Shown: positions 13,001-24,500 of the stretch, piece by piece
How positions within the stretch are numbered: position 1 is the stretch's first letter
How the letters are laid out: each line of letters opens with the position of its first letter
Assembly: GCA_030141605.1 (NCBI GenBank)
Contig: JAQGDQ010000106.1
Coordinates: 124,001-188,000, forward strand
Origin: Tubiluchus corallicola
Taxonomy: Eukaryota > Priapulida > Priapulimorpha > Priapulimorphida > Tubiluchidae
Direction of reading: 5' to 3'
Length of the DNA: 64,000 bases
Made by a program: the position numbers and the translations under genes
The notes under the pieces: generated by a model
What the model saw: only the letters and a program-made list of their open reading frames with translations
The model's database searches: none
Told to the model about the DNA's origin: nothing

Positions 13001-14364
13001 ATTATCCAGCATTTACACCCAACTTTTGCGGGATGAAATCTGCCTCTTTAACACTAGCTACAATTGTTTGAATCCTGAGGGAGAGAGTAAAATATTTTTG
13101 TCAATGTCCGGTTGTAAGTAGGTGAAAGATTACTCTAATTCCTTGCACTGAGCTGACTCGTATCATTTTTGACCAACTTTGAGCAATATTTGAGATTTTG
13201 AACATTGAATCTTTAGCCCCAGGACATAGCAGGCCAGTGCCCAAAGTTTTTACTGATTACCATTACCTAGCTTTTACAACTGACATTTTGCAAAAGAAAA
13301 CCTGCCATTGCAACACTGCAATTGCAATTATTCGAATCCTGGATCCTAACTGGGGCAGAGGGTAAAATATTTTGTCTATGTTGGGTTGTTGATCGGTGAA
13401 GATCACCTTAAGTCCTGGCAATACGCTAACTGGGATCCTCCCACAACATCCGCCACCCTGGATCTTCGCTGGAGGACGGGTAAAATATTTTTGTTCATGC
13501 TAGTTTGTCAATATGCATTCAACTGATTCGGATCTTCCTATGATTACCATAGCTGCGCAGCTATTGACATTTCTACCTGTTTACCTTGTCCTTGATTATA
13601 TCCTCGGGATGAAATATGACCTTAACGTATAAAATATGATTTATACAAAATGTTTTTATCTTTGAATGTTATGATGCTATTAAAGTGCTCACAAGATTGA
13701 ATTTTATTTTATTACTTTATTTTTCATTGAAAAAGTCATCACAGGATAAAAACTTTTCATACAAACTGCTTGTAATTAATGATGATGATGGCTGTGAGCA
13801 AGAATTATAAGTCTTAGATACAACTACGACAGATGAGAGATAATGATATAGACTATAAAACATTCCTAGTTAGTGTGATAAAATAATAATTATCAGTTGC
13901 ATGCAAAGTTCAACATTAATTCATACATAAAGACCATAATGCTTACCTTACATCAACTGTGCTGTTTTGTTCATGGTCAAATATATGAAATGCTTCATGA
14001 ATTTTCATGTGTATATTAGCAACCAGGTGTTCTGCAAATAAAACTCATAATTGTTATATACTGCTATTAATTCTTGAGGTTCTTTGAACTACGAACCAAA
14101 AAAAACTGTGCTACTCCCAACAAGTGACAGTTGTAATAAATAACGAAACATTTTTTTCTTTTCAAAGCAAGTTCAAGTTCTCTGAATACGATCTATGTTC
14201 TCTCATCAACAAAACTTCGGATGTTTAACAATAATTGCTCTTTTCCTAATCTTTACTTACTACCACCATTGTCAAAAACCACTTCTAAATTGTGAAAGTA
14301 TGGAATTAAGAAGCAACCTAGAAAGTATTAGATTGCACTTATAGTTACCATGCAGGCTCACCAT
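10049..14364 (-). CDS. EFCAB2: EF-hand protein EFCAB2 / dynein regulatory complex subunit 8, 6 exons
   Basis: Exons in transcript order: 14349-14364, 13947-14031, 12305-12377, 10655-10734, 10430-10539 and 10049-10167 (stop TGA). All splice phases agree and give 160 residues, against about 162 in human EFCAB2. The protein is a chain of EF-hand units. The first contains FDHEQNSTVDVREIGTIIRS, followed by LNCCPTEYELQDILAEV, both very close to the mammalian protein. A later hand is DPESKGVFTVEEL, and the end is EEIEETLSAVVDQETGMV. In other animals and in algae this is DRC8 of the nexin-dynein regulatory complex, which sits between axonemal doublets and controls dynein in motile cilia. The first coding exon is only 16 bases (M-V-S-L-H plus one base). 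I chose it because its phase fits and an in-frame stop precedes its ATG; it is the least certain exon. The gene converges on the SLC16 gene. Confidence 0.93.
12493..12700. mobile_element. Small Tc1/mariner-type miniature element in EFCAB2 intron 2
   Basis: The left end TATACAAAGTGTTCCTAAAG matches the reverse complement of the right end (about 12682-12700), TATACAGGGTGTTTCAAAAG, as imperfect inverted termini flanked by TA. About 205 bases, no coding capacity. The ATACAGGGTGTTTC end is a familiar type of Tc1/mariner-like miniature element; that assignment is by resemblance only. Confidence 0.6.
13065..13512 (+). repeat. Three copies of a GTAAAATATTTTTGTC repeat
   Basis: Degenerate units at about 13065-13130, 13335-13410 and 13452-13512 share 'CCTG..gagggTAAAATATTTTTGTC' followed by a 'ggttgt..gtgaagat' type tail. 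They lie in EFCAB2 intron 2. The same unit recurs on the other strand near 15.55 and 15.65 kb. Confidence 0.6.
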
Positions 14365-14740
14365 TGATCACTTTATGTTATACACCATGAATGTTTTCAC
14401 ATGTACATATACAGATAGCAGAACATGTTGCTGACAAACAAAAGCATGCTGTGAAATTCAACACCCATGATAACATACAGACATATAGACTGTTGCTCAA
14501 TTATTTTCATGGCTTGCAAAGCAAAATATGGCCAAAGTGGGTAAGTATGGTCTATAGACTCCTTAAGCAAAAATTGGATTTTAATCTACACCTGTCAGGC
14601 TGTAAGCCTGCATAAGTGTTCAGTATATAGCTGAGGCAGCCAGCTTAACATGTACTTCAATATTGATCGACTAACTGTACAAGTATTTGTAAGAAAGCAA
14701 ATTCAAAATTTTGACAGAAGGTCCATATTGCCCCAGTTAG

Positions 14741-14805
14741 TATGGGCGCAGCTTCGATGTAATATGGACACAGCTTAGGTGTAATACGGACACGCTTAGG
14801 AATAA
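14741..14805. repeat. 22-base tandem repeat, three units
   Basis: Units at 14741-14762, 14763-14784 and 14785-14805 share TAtGGaCaCaGCTTagGTgTAA. The third unit is one base shorter. Divergence between units suggests an old array. Confidence 0.7.
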
Positions 14806-15534
14806 ACTGGACCACTACACCTACCCAAATGCTAATTTGAAATAGACAGAATTCCTGGATAAGTTTTATCAATGTGTACAAAAAATACGAATGGTTCTGG
14901 CTTGAGAAAAAGATTCCGACAGAACAACTGGGAATGACGACACTTGCGAATTAATTTCACTTGAAGGCCTTGTTCCTGAATAGTCGCACACTTACAACTG
15001 ATTCTGCTTGAACAGAAACAACCATCAGAACACTTGTGCTTGTGGAATTCAAATCTTGGTATACTTCCCACATTGAGGCGTATTAACGGGGCTGTGAGTG
15101 AGAACAGTCATACCATGGTATGATTAGCCATTTCGGTCATACGCTATATGAGTGCAACCTTTTTAAGTTGACATGTAGGTTTCTATGTTGACTGTTGAGT
15201 CAACCTGTGTTCTCTGAACAACCTGGTTTATATAAGTTAACCCAGGTATTAATGGTATGACCATGACTTTCCAAGTCTGGTGAACATAGGAGGTGATGCA
15301 GCATCCGTTGTCCTTCCAAAGTCCATTCACAATTTGGGTCTAAGCTAGTTATATCTGAACCACTTGGGGTAGCCTTGAGATTTTTTGGTATGAGGTAACT
15401 TTGGGGCAAATCAAAGGTTATCCCATACCCCATACCCAAAACAGGGTAAACAGCTAGAAACCTCAACAGCTGCACAGCGACGGGAAGATCTGAGTCAGTC
15501 TGGTAGAGTAGCTTGTTACCTAATGACAATCCAA

Positions 15535-15690
15535 CATAGGCAAAAAGAATTTTACCCCTCCACCAGGAAGGAAGGATTCAGGTATATGTTAGCTCAGCGC
15601 TAGTAAAAAGAGCGACCTGTCTCCTATTGACAATGCACCATTGACAAAAATAATTTTACCCCCACCCCAGGAGGGTAGGTCTAAGATTCA
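15535..15690 (-). repeat. Two reverse-strand copies of the GTAAAATATTTTTGTC repeat
   Basis: At about 15535-15585 and 15640-15690 the + strand reads '(c)aaaaa.aatTTTACCCC.CC', the reverse complement of the 13.1-13.5 kb units. The tail of the first also matches (CTATGTTGG, read on the - strand). Confidence 0.55.
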
Positions 15691-15880
15691 AACAAAGATT
15701 AAGGGTGAGCATTCTCTATTAGAAAAAGAATCAAACCGCATCAAATTGTTGACTTTTGAACTAGATTTTCAAGATTTTGAATCCGAATCAAATTTGAATT
15801 CAGTTCTAGAGATTTTTAAATAAATTTTCAAATCATTAGTAAAAACCAATCTTGCAAAGATCATGCACATTGCTTGGTTG

Positions 15881-15985
15881 CACGGTAAGAATGGCACAAG
15901 AAAAAATGACACGGTAAAAATGGCACAGGTGAAAATTATCACGGGAAAAATGGCACAAATGAAAAAGTAGGAAAAATGGCACATG
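15881..15985. repeat. ~30-base minisatellite with core AAAAATGGCACA
   Basis: Four successive units, each roughly CACGGTAAAAATGGCACA plus a variable 10-12 base A-rich spacer. The fourth unit is partial. An isolated core (GCAAAAATGGCACA) recurs at about 16792. No gene spans it. Confidence 0.75.
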
Positions 15986-17694
15986 TTATTTTGATGCAAT
16001 TTATTTCTATAATAAAACTAGAACGTGCTCAGTAGAAAGCAGATCTCTATCAAAGCCGAACAATCCTAAACTTATTCGTCTGATTATTTTGATTCAGAAA
16101 ATTTAACACACAAATAAACAAGCAAATATAAAAATGTAAATGTACTGGTATCATATAGACTAGGAAAAGGCTGACAAAATATTTGTTCATTAAAATTTAA
16201 TGGATTTATAATCAATAATGCGTGAATGTTCCACATGGTGCTTATCTCCCTTTTTCACCATTAATTTTGGCGACGATCATAGATTGACAAATATATACGT
16301 ACCAAATTTAATAAACAAAAGTTATAGACAGCATTACACAATTTTACAAGCGATAATTTCTCGAAATGGAACTGGAACTAACTCGTAGTTATTTGTCCAG
16401 GTGGAGATAACAAAAAGAAGTGCTAGACACTTCTCCAGAGCCTACTGTAGTGTTACTGTAGTACCTACCACACTGTTTATGTACAATATTATACTTTTTA
16501 AGTTACAATGTGGTTACAGGGGTGCGGTACCAGATCTAAACTTTTTGTCACGGAATTGAATTTTCACTTTTAGACGCCTTGTTTAGATTTATAATACAGT
16601 CTTTGAAAAAAATTACCATAACTAGCTTGCGAAGATCCCCTTTCTCCCTCTGCCATTACACTATAAATAACGTTTACAGAATTTTTGGGAAATGTTTATA
16701 AAAATATTCGTAATTTAAAATTCGACAAACCGCATCTATACAAGATATTGCGTTTCATTTGTTTATTCGCGCATAGCAACAGTCGGAGTGCAAAAATGGC
16801 ACAATGGCTATGAATTTACGACCATGGGATTGGATTACGAACAAACAGCTTATGCTAAATAAGTAAATAGGCATTAGGCAACTATGTCACTCGGCAGTTC
16901 GGCTTCCACCACCACCAGCAGCCTAAAAACAATCAAGGCGTAATAATGCGATACTCATAATAATAGTTATAGAAAATTACTTATACGTAGTTACGTACAA
17001 AACGGGATAATAGTTATAATTTCCGAACAGGTGGTTGACTTTGGCGTAACTTTTAAATTTTTCGCCACCCTTTCACCAATCACTTGAATATCATTAAACT
17101 CAGATAATTTATTCATTTAATAATTTTGTCACTTTGTATCGTATTATCGTTTCATGCTTTGTGTTTTTCTTGTAAAGAAGGTGATTAAATAAAGATAAAG
17201 ATACTACTACAGAACTGCAAATACGAACAGTACTGCCAATTTGCGATTGCACAATACATACTTGTATCTATGGTTGGTCACTCTTGGAGCTCTGACAAAT
17301 CGGCAAGATTCCCGTTATTGAAAGTCGTTTGTTATGTAAAAGCGCGCGTCGTCGATTGTGTAGATATTTATTTTTGAAATAATTGCAAAATGCATCAAGT
17401 TACTAAGGAGAAATTATCATGTTTCTGGTATGTTTCTACTATGTCTTGAACTGTGGGATGGTGTTATAGGTACCTGTTATTATTTATTGCATTATCGTCG
17501 TGGTGGTGTTTGTTGCCTTCTGGCCACCACACTAAGACAGTGTTAGTGTTAGACTAACAAGACAGGCACTATAATATAATATTAACTAGTGAATCCATCC
17601 GGTACCCGAAAACCCGCATTGTTTATTACCTGAGCCTAATGGCTCTACCCGAATCCGCTAATGAAAATGCAGACATTATTTGTAATACGATATC

Positions 17695-17701
17695 CATTAG
17701 A
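17695..17701. repeat. Left copy of hAT target-site duplication (CATTAGA)
   Basis: CATTAGA here equals CATTAGA at 19665-19671 on the other side of the element. hAT insertions normally duplicate 8 bases; seven can be matched here. Confidence 0.7.
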
Positions 17702-17704
17702 CTG

Positions 17705-19664
17705 CAGTGGTTCCCAAACTTTCTCGGACCGTTACCCAAATCGGGAAACCCGGTCGTGTCCATTACCCCCCACCTAGTACTACTTCTCCAACTCAAAAAG
17801 TAAACACACATATATGCCACAAGCAAGCAAAATTATTTATGTTTGCTCGTGACATAAATAAATTTCCAGGTGTTGTTGTTGTATTGTTGCCAAAACAAGA
17901 ATTACAATTACTGAACCTGCTCATTACTGAGTGAGCAGGTTCATTCGAGTAATTATTACTCGAACAAATGAAAACAAGAAGAAATGAATGACAACAACAA
18001 AATCTCAGTTAGTGGGACGGATGAGCCTGTTTTTCGGATGCCAGTTTCTCAATCCTGGGTTTCATCGGGCTCAAAGCAACGCGTGCATCGCTTTCCACGT
18101 CCAACCTATTTCTTTTCTTTGTTTTCATGTTCATTATGGACGAAAAACCTTGTTCACACAGATACGTTGTTGAAAAACACGTGAGAATATTCAATGCCCG
18201 TTCTGCAAGGACTGGTGAACTGGCCATCTCTCCTATCCAAAACTCTTCCAGGTTCTGCTGCTGGAATTTCATTTTCTTTTCCTCGTTGAGCCTCAGTTCA
18301 ATCCGCTCTTCTTTAGCTGGGAAATCGTTGTCTTCAATTTGACCATCCTCCGCCAAAAAGGGCTGTACGCACCACTGTAAGGATCTTGTTTCCAGGTCCG
18401 GGAAATACCGTTCCAAGTTTTGGACGAGCTCGTTGAGGTGTTCAACTATTTCCAGCTTTACATGTTCCAGCAGTTCTTCACCTTGCTCGTTAGTTTCGAT
18501 GAATTGATCCAAATGAGAAAACTGCGCCATGACGCCTTTCGATGCCCTTCTGCTCCACAGCTTGAGTTTTCCTATGAATGCCGAGACGGTCCCACGCACA
18601 TCAAGTATGGTGGTGTTCTTTCCCTGAAGAGCAAGGTTCCCTTTGTTGAGCTCCTCAAAAATATCGGCCAAGTAGCACAACCGACATAGCCACTCGTTGT
18701 CGGAGAAATGACCCGCCAGTGGCGAATTCTTTTCTGTCAGAAAACGGTTGATCGCCTCTCGCAGTTCTAGCACTCGACTCAACACCTTCCCTTTCGACAG
18801 CCATCTCACTTCTGTGTGATAAAGAAGCACTTCATACCTTTCCCCCATCTCCTTGCGCAATTCCTTGAACACGCGAGAGTTCAAATCTTTTGCCTTGATG
18901 AAGTTTAGGGAAGCTGGTAATGTTTTGGACCCCAGCGAATAGCGATGAGTGGCACAATGGTCAACTTTAATGCTCGGATTTTCTCTTTCCACAAACCCTC
19001 TGAATCCACGTTGACCCCCCATCATGGCAGGAGCTCCATCAACTGATACTTGCTGAACACGTTCCCAGCTAAGCCCGTTGCTTTCCAAGAAATGACTCAC
19101 AGTGTTGAACACGTCCTCTCCATTCGTCGTCATCTTGAGATTCTGGCACAGCAGAAATTCTTCTTTGACCATGTTTAGGTGAATGTAACGAATGAATCCC
19201 AGCAGAACACAACAGCTACTGACATCTGTAGACTCGTCGAATTGAAGACAAAACTTGACTGGACTGGACCTGACTTCCTCGCTCACCTGCTCGAGTATAT
19301 CACCCGCCATATCGTCTATTCGGCGACGAATCGTGTTGTTTGACACCGATACAGCTCTCAGTTTTTTCGCCTGCTCTTCTTCACACATTTTCTGTACCAT
19401 CACTTTTGTACAAGGCATTACAAGTGTTTCTGCGATTGTGTGAACTTTGACTTCTCCCCAGGATCGCACCAGAGATCGTGGGAACGTGCGAATGATGGAC
19501 CCCATGACACAGTGTTGCCTGCCGGAGGCAGTCTCTTCAAGAAGAAAACTACGTAAAATGCATTCCGAGCGAAGTTTTAAAAATTTTCAGAGGGGTGCCC
19601 GTTACCCCCCAAAAAAACCATATTACCCCCTGGGGGTAATTTACCCCTACTTTGGGAACCACTA
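17705..19664 (-). mobile_element. hAT-superfamily DNA transposon (Charlie/Buster-like), nearly complete
   Basis: The left end CAGTGGTTCCCAAACTTT (17705) and the reverse complement of the right end, TAGTGGTTCCCAAAG (to 19664), are inverted repeats of the hAT CAGNGG type. CATTAGA occurs at 17695-17701 and again at 19665-19671, immediately right of the element, as expected of a hAT target duplication. On the left, three extra bases (CTG) lie between the duplication and CAGTGG. Subterminal TTACCCC motifs occur near both ends. The 1960-base element holds one transposase gene on the - strand and little else. It sits between EFCAB2 and VRK and interrupts no recognised exon. Confidence 0.9.
18009..19505 (-). 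CDS. hAT transposase (ZBED5/FAM200-like), lacking the BED finger
   Basis: An uninterrupted 498-residue frame from ATG at 19505 to a stop at 18009. It has the RNase-H-like hAT core: F-DEST-D at residues 89-94 (first catalytic Asp, D90), DGAPAMMGG at 156-164 (second Asp), CATHR at 184-188 (the C-x2-H motif), and EVRWLSKGKV at 231-240. The C-terminus has the hATC dimerisation region (about 430-485; AERALNIL, CEQGFSS). The family proteins usually begin with a BED zinc finger. None is present, and only 159 bases separate the ATG from the terminal repeat, so the N-terminus is missing. Compared with relatives, the stretch after SKTLPASL also looks about a dozen residues short. It may therefore be inactive despite the intact frame, or a minimal form. 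Confidence 0.9.
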   Translation of the reverse strand: MGSIIRTFPRSLVRSWGEVKVHTIAETLVMPCTKVMVQKMCEEEQAKKLRAVSVSNNTIRRRIDDMAGDILEQVSEEVRSSPVKFCLQFDESTDVSSCCVLLGFIRYIHLNMVKEEFLLCQNLKMTTNGEDVFNTVSHFLESNGLSWERVQQVSVDGAPAMMGGQRGFRGFVERENPSIKVDHCATHRYSLGSKTLPASLNFIKAKDLNSRVFKELRKEMGERYEVLLYHTEVRWLSKGKVLSRVLELREAINRFLTEKNSPLAGHFSDNEWLCRLCYLADIFEELNKGNLALQGKNTTILDVRGTVSAFIGKLKLWSRRASKGVMAQFSHLDQFIETNEQGEELLEHVKLEIVEHLNELVQNLERYFPDLETRSLQWCVQPFLAEDGQIEDNDFPAKEERIELRLNEEKKMKFQQQNLEEFWIGEMASSPVLAERALNILTCFSTTYLCEQGFSSIMNMKTKKRNRLDVESDARVALSPMKPRIEKLASEKQAHPSH

Positions 19665-19671
19665 CATTAGA

Positions 19672-21534
19672 GAATTTAAAATTTAGATGCCACCTTCTGC
19701 TGTGCTACCTTGCACTTCTACACTAGGCAGTAGGTACCTATTAACACTCTAGCACAGTGTTAGGTGCTGTGTTGGCAGCAATAAGATGACAGATCAAGCC
19801 ACATTTGCATAGTGGTGAGTTACAAAAAACAAACTTTGATTCCTTTAGAAACCAGGCTGGAATTCATGTTGTAAATTTGGTATATATCCGGGCATTAAAA
19901 TTTTTGCAGGTGCGGAATCAGAAGTATGATGTGAGCACAGTGGTAGGCCACTAAATACATTGGATTACGAAAATAAATTACTTCAATCTCTTAAAAAGAA
20001 TGACTAATCAGTTTGCAAACTGTTCAATCAATTAAATTTTTCCACCCTGTCCTCATTCTTCTTCATGCCACTCCACACTTCTGTGTTGTAAACTGTGGAA
20101 GGAATTACAACACTGTCAAGACATTTTTAATCTTACCACCTTAGCAAATGTTTCTATTTTATTCTTACCTCCTCAGCTTAATATATACATTATCATGCAT
20201 TTGTTTGTCTTTTTCTTTTCTATATTTATGTCCTTTTGTCCCTCTCCGTACAGATACTCTGCTAAATATTTGTACTAACTAACTTTTCCTATTTTTTCTT
20301 TTTTAACTGGATTTTTGATCCACCTCCTATTTTTTATTTATCGACCTGAAAGATTATCCTTGCGGTCTTCCATTTGCTCAATTTATCCTTTCATACTTTT
20401 AGTAGTGATTAGCTACCACATCTGCTATTTGGAGTAGCTCAAATTTTTTGAGCTACCTAAGTATGAATGAGGGGTGAATAAGCTATCTAAGTGGCACATT
20501 TTAAATCATAAGCTGAATAAAGTGAAGCAGGTTAATCTTACTAAAGAAGTCAAAAGTATTGTGAGTTCTATAGCAGTTTTTGTTGTATTTGTTTATCTAT
20601 TGTTCTATGAGAAACAGACACCGATGAGATGAGGTGACTGATTAAACTCAAACTTAATAAACTGGTTGTAACATATCTTTGTCAACATCTTTGTCTTGTT
20701 TTTAGTTATCTGATTTAAGATCCTCTAGACAGATCCTCTTTCGACTGTGACAGTTTCTTTTTAATTTTTCATCTATCAAGAATGGTGTTTCGTGTAGGTG
20801 TGATCAAGTCTGGTGGGTTTCGTAAGTCTGATGTACGAATAGTATCAAAAATACCAATGACGTTATGAGCATAGCACAGTTTATCAGGAATGTCTCAACA
20901 ACTTTGGCCAATTTTAACTTAAAGCAAAACCACACCCAATCTCAAACTGTAGGTCAAAACCATCTGCTCTTTAAAATATTCAAAGGAAACATACTATGTT
21001 TTCTAAAATGACTTACGTGAAAGCATTATTACACAAACACAATTTCACATTTGTGCCACTAGTTCTTTGCTGTTAGATGCATTTCGCCATTTGTGAGTTA
21101 GACAGGCACTAACACCTGCATTTTGAAAAAAGCAGTGCACAAAAAAACAGATGCTGTACCTCTCAGTTCAGATGTGTTAGTTTGTGACGAACTACACACG
21201 TTCGACAGCTCATGTGTGAACACATTAGTAAATTTGAAATTTGAACTTTTATCTTAAAACTTGCCTAGTTTTTGCACAACACACTGAATACCTTACAGTA
21301 GCACTGTTATTCATTTTTCGCTTTTGCAAACATGTGCAATGCATTCATGGAATATTTTTACTTTTGAAAATTATGTTAGTTTGTGATGTCATCAATAGTT
21401 GGGCTCCCCCACTCATTTGAATTTTCTTGGTTTTTTCAGAAAAATGAAACACTCGCACATATTTATGTGTTACTAGATGAATAAATGCAACAGGGCCTGT
21501 GGGCAACTTCTAGCCTCTCTGGACAGCACTCGCT
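19672..21534. other. Region upstream of VRK
   Basis: AT-rich, with no exon seen. It must hold the VRK promoter and leader. The last 50 bases before the ATG at 21535 are less AT-rich and look like 5' UTR. Confidence 0.4.
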
Positions 21535-24500
21535 ATGCCTAGAAAAATTGCTGCCCCTAGTCAGCCAAAGCGTAAAAGAGCGGCTAGCAGTAAAAGCATG
21601 AAAGATGGTGAAAGTCCTGGTAAGAAAAGTAAAGTAGCTGCAAGAAGAGATCCTGCAAGAAGAGCTCCTGCTAAGAAAGCCCCGGCAAGGCTACATAAAC
21701 TGGCACCGATTCTCCCAGCCGGGACCATTGTGATAGATGTCTTTAAGAAGCAATGGCAGATTGGTGGAGTTGTAGGTACTGGTGGATTCGGAGCTATATA
21801 TTTGGCTTCAGACGATGTAACAAAACCCGTAGGTGAGCAAGCTGAATATGTAATAAAAGTGGTAAGTACCTGATCTGTTTTTCATTTTAGTTGTACCGTG
21901 TTTTGTTGCATAGTACAACACCTTTTGATACTTAGTATTTTATAGGGCAATCTAGTTCAAGAAATAAAGATAGTTTGTTCAAAAACGATTCTGTTCCTAG
22001 ACTCTTACATATACTAAACACCTAGTTCTTGCTCTAGACTACTAACCTGTCCTTTTGTGCATGTGTACGAAAAGCCACCAAGTAGTGAGTACCAAATTAG
22101 TATATTAACTTTTTATAAGCACATGTGGCAAAAATTATTTAACCCTTTCACTACGGAAGGTGGCACACTGCCACCTGTGTTTTTCGTGCAAGGGACGGGA
22201 GGCGGTAGACTGTTGTCCAAGCTCACCACTAAGCGCAATCACAAAAACAGTAGATAAGTTAAATAGACGTGGGATTGGCGTTGCTTCACAACAAGTAACG
22301 CTTGCCAGCCAATCTGCATATGAACCCAGGTGCATTCCACAATACTGTTCTGTTTAGTACGTTTTCATGCAAAATTGCTTGTTAATAGTTGTTGAAAGTA
22401 TGTTTAGCCACTTGTTCTGCATTCTTATAAAATAATTGCATTTTATGGATTAATAATATGACTTTTGTGAAAATTGGCTTGTAAACATAAGTATCTGCTG
22501 ATTTGTGTGAGTGTGCATGTGCATGAGTGCATGTATATATCCATGGACGTGTGCGTGTGTGTATAAATTAAATTAATATTCAATATTAGTGCTTAATAAC
22601 AAATGGCTATTAGTTTATGTACAAGATTCTGTTTTAGTGACACACCACAAGAAGTTATTGTCAAATGTGCAAAGCCACCGCAGCCTTGTTAACAAGCAAC
22701 TACGTAGTGAAAGGGCTAATCTTATCAGAAACAAATTAAAAAGAACTTGTGTATTATTAAAGTGAAATGAAACTAAACATGAAAAAGAATATTATTGATG
22801 TCAGTATAACTTGTTTAATATTAGAATTTATTCATAATAGTAATAAATATCATAATAGTAATAATAGATTTCATATAGCACGTATAATAGCTTATGATAC
22901 CATCTTCCAGGAACCTGTAGGAAATGGACCTCTTTTCTGTGAACTGCACTTTTATCAAAGAGCAGCTAAGCCATTCATGTGTAAGTTTTTTTACTGTGCG
23001 ATTAGCTTATAATAATTTACTACTTGCATAATATTTCACATGTTATATTTTATGCGCTAAGAGTAAGATTCAACCAGATTTTTTAACAGAAAAAACCATA
23101 CTATGAATGCGCATTTAGCTAAAAGGGCGTCTTTTTATAATGCTTTCTTTTTTTGACAAAAAATGTCCATGGTATTTGTGAAACAGTAACTGTTGCTTAT
23201 TAAAACCACCATGTGACCAGCAGTAAGTCTTAATAAACTCGCCCTTTTATTATGCGGCTACCTGTTGCAAGCATGTGTATTTGTCAAAGTATAGTCTGTA
23301 AACACTTCACTACTTGACAAAACAACCGACTTTAACTTTCGTTGTGACAGTAATCACATGCTTTGACTAGGAAGAGGTGAATCTAGAAAATGGGATTTAA
23401 ATTTCATTTGCGTGTCTTAAAAAAATAGGCAAACTACCAAATTACGTTTATTTTTCATTTTGGTGTTGCTTTTGTCACCTATTACTGAAAAATGTGGTCT
23501 TGTTAAATGGTGCAATGGTTTTATTAACCTTTCTTATTGGACCTGTCTAGTCTTCAATATCTTTTTACTTGTCATATATTTTAGCAGCATTTACATAGCT
23601 TGAAGTAAACTTATTACAAATTCTTTAAACAAGAATAGCTATCATAATCTTTTGTTTGCCAATAAAAATATTCATTAAGAAATGCCACTACTATTTATTG
23701 CAAACCGTATTTGTGCATAATAAAGCTGCATATTTTAAGTGAGCCGTCGTGGAAGACAGGTTTTTTTTACCAAATGCTACCAAAGCTTCAGGGTCCCCGA
23801 GCTTGAGGCCCCTAGGCTGCAGCCTATATTAGCCCATAGGATAAGCAGATGCTGTATGTGGGTAATTTCGGACGTGCCTAAATGGTTCTAAAATGCCGCT
23901 AGTTTTATTAAGTGACAACTACTGTATACTATTATAAGCTTTGTTTGCAGGTTGCTGTTACCGTTTATAAAGTTATTATTGAACTACCAATAGCTGGTAC
24001 ACCTTTTTTCATGATTAATTTTACCCATCAATATTGCCATCATTGCTTTCAGTAATGGCATTAATCATATCATTTCTGGTGTAGTTTGGTAATTGAAATT
24101 TCACTGCTTAGCAAGTTAAGACTGGTTTTATTACTAATAATCTTTATTTAAGGTCAGCATCAACGTCAACAGTTAACATAACCACAGTTATTATTGCCCG
24201 CTTGATACTTTGATTAATCCTCGTTGTTAATCGAAGAATGTAATGTAACGTAAAATTTTATTCATATAGTGCACTAAATCATTTAAAATCTCACTACGCT
24301 GAATAATAAAATACATTTAAAATTAAAAAAACATAAAACTTAAAAGACATTAAAAATTAAAGTAGTATTTTGTAGGTGATACAAAGAATTTTAAATTGAA
24401 TTCGAAATTTTATCAGCAACCAATGTAACTCTCTTAGAATGGGTACTGTTTTTCAAGTTTCTTTTATGACTTGGCCATGTACTTTCTGATCCACATGGAT

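Larger units (their letters stand above)
14365..17694. other. Intergenic region upstream of EFCAB2
   Basis: Holds the likely EFCAB2 promoter and leader just right of 14364, then short tandem repeats (listed separately). The rest is AT-rich sequence without recognisable exons up to the hAT insertion. Open frames around 15.2-15.5 kb show no family resemblance. Confidence 0.45.

Noticed and set aside
15200-15529. 109-codon open frame on the - strand
   Set aside because: No domain or family resemblance, no splice context, and it partly overlaps a dispersed repeat.
18127-18689. Open frames on the + strand across the hAT element
   Set aside because: Antisense shadows of the transposase gene.
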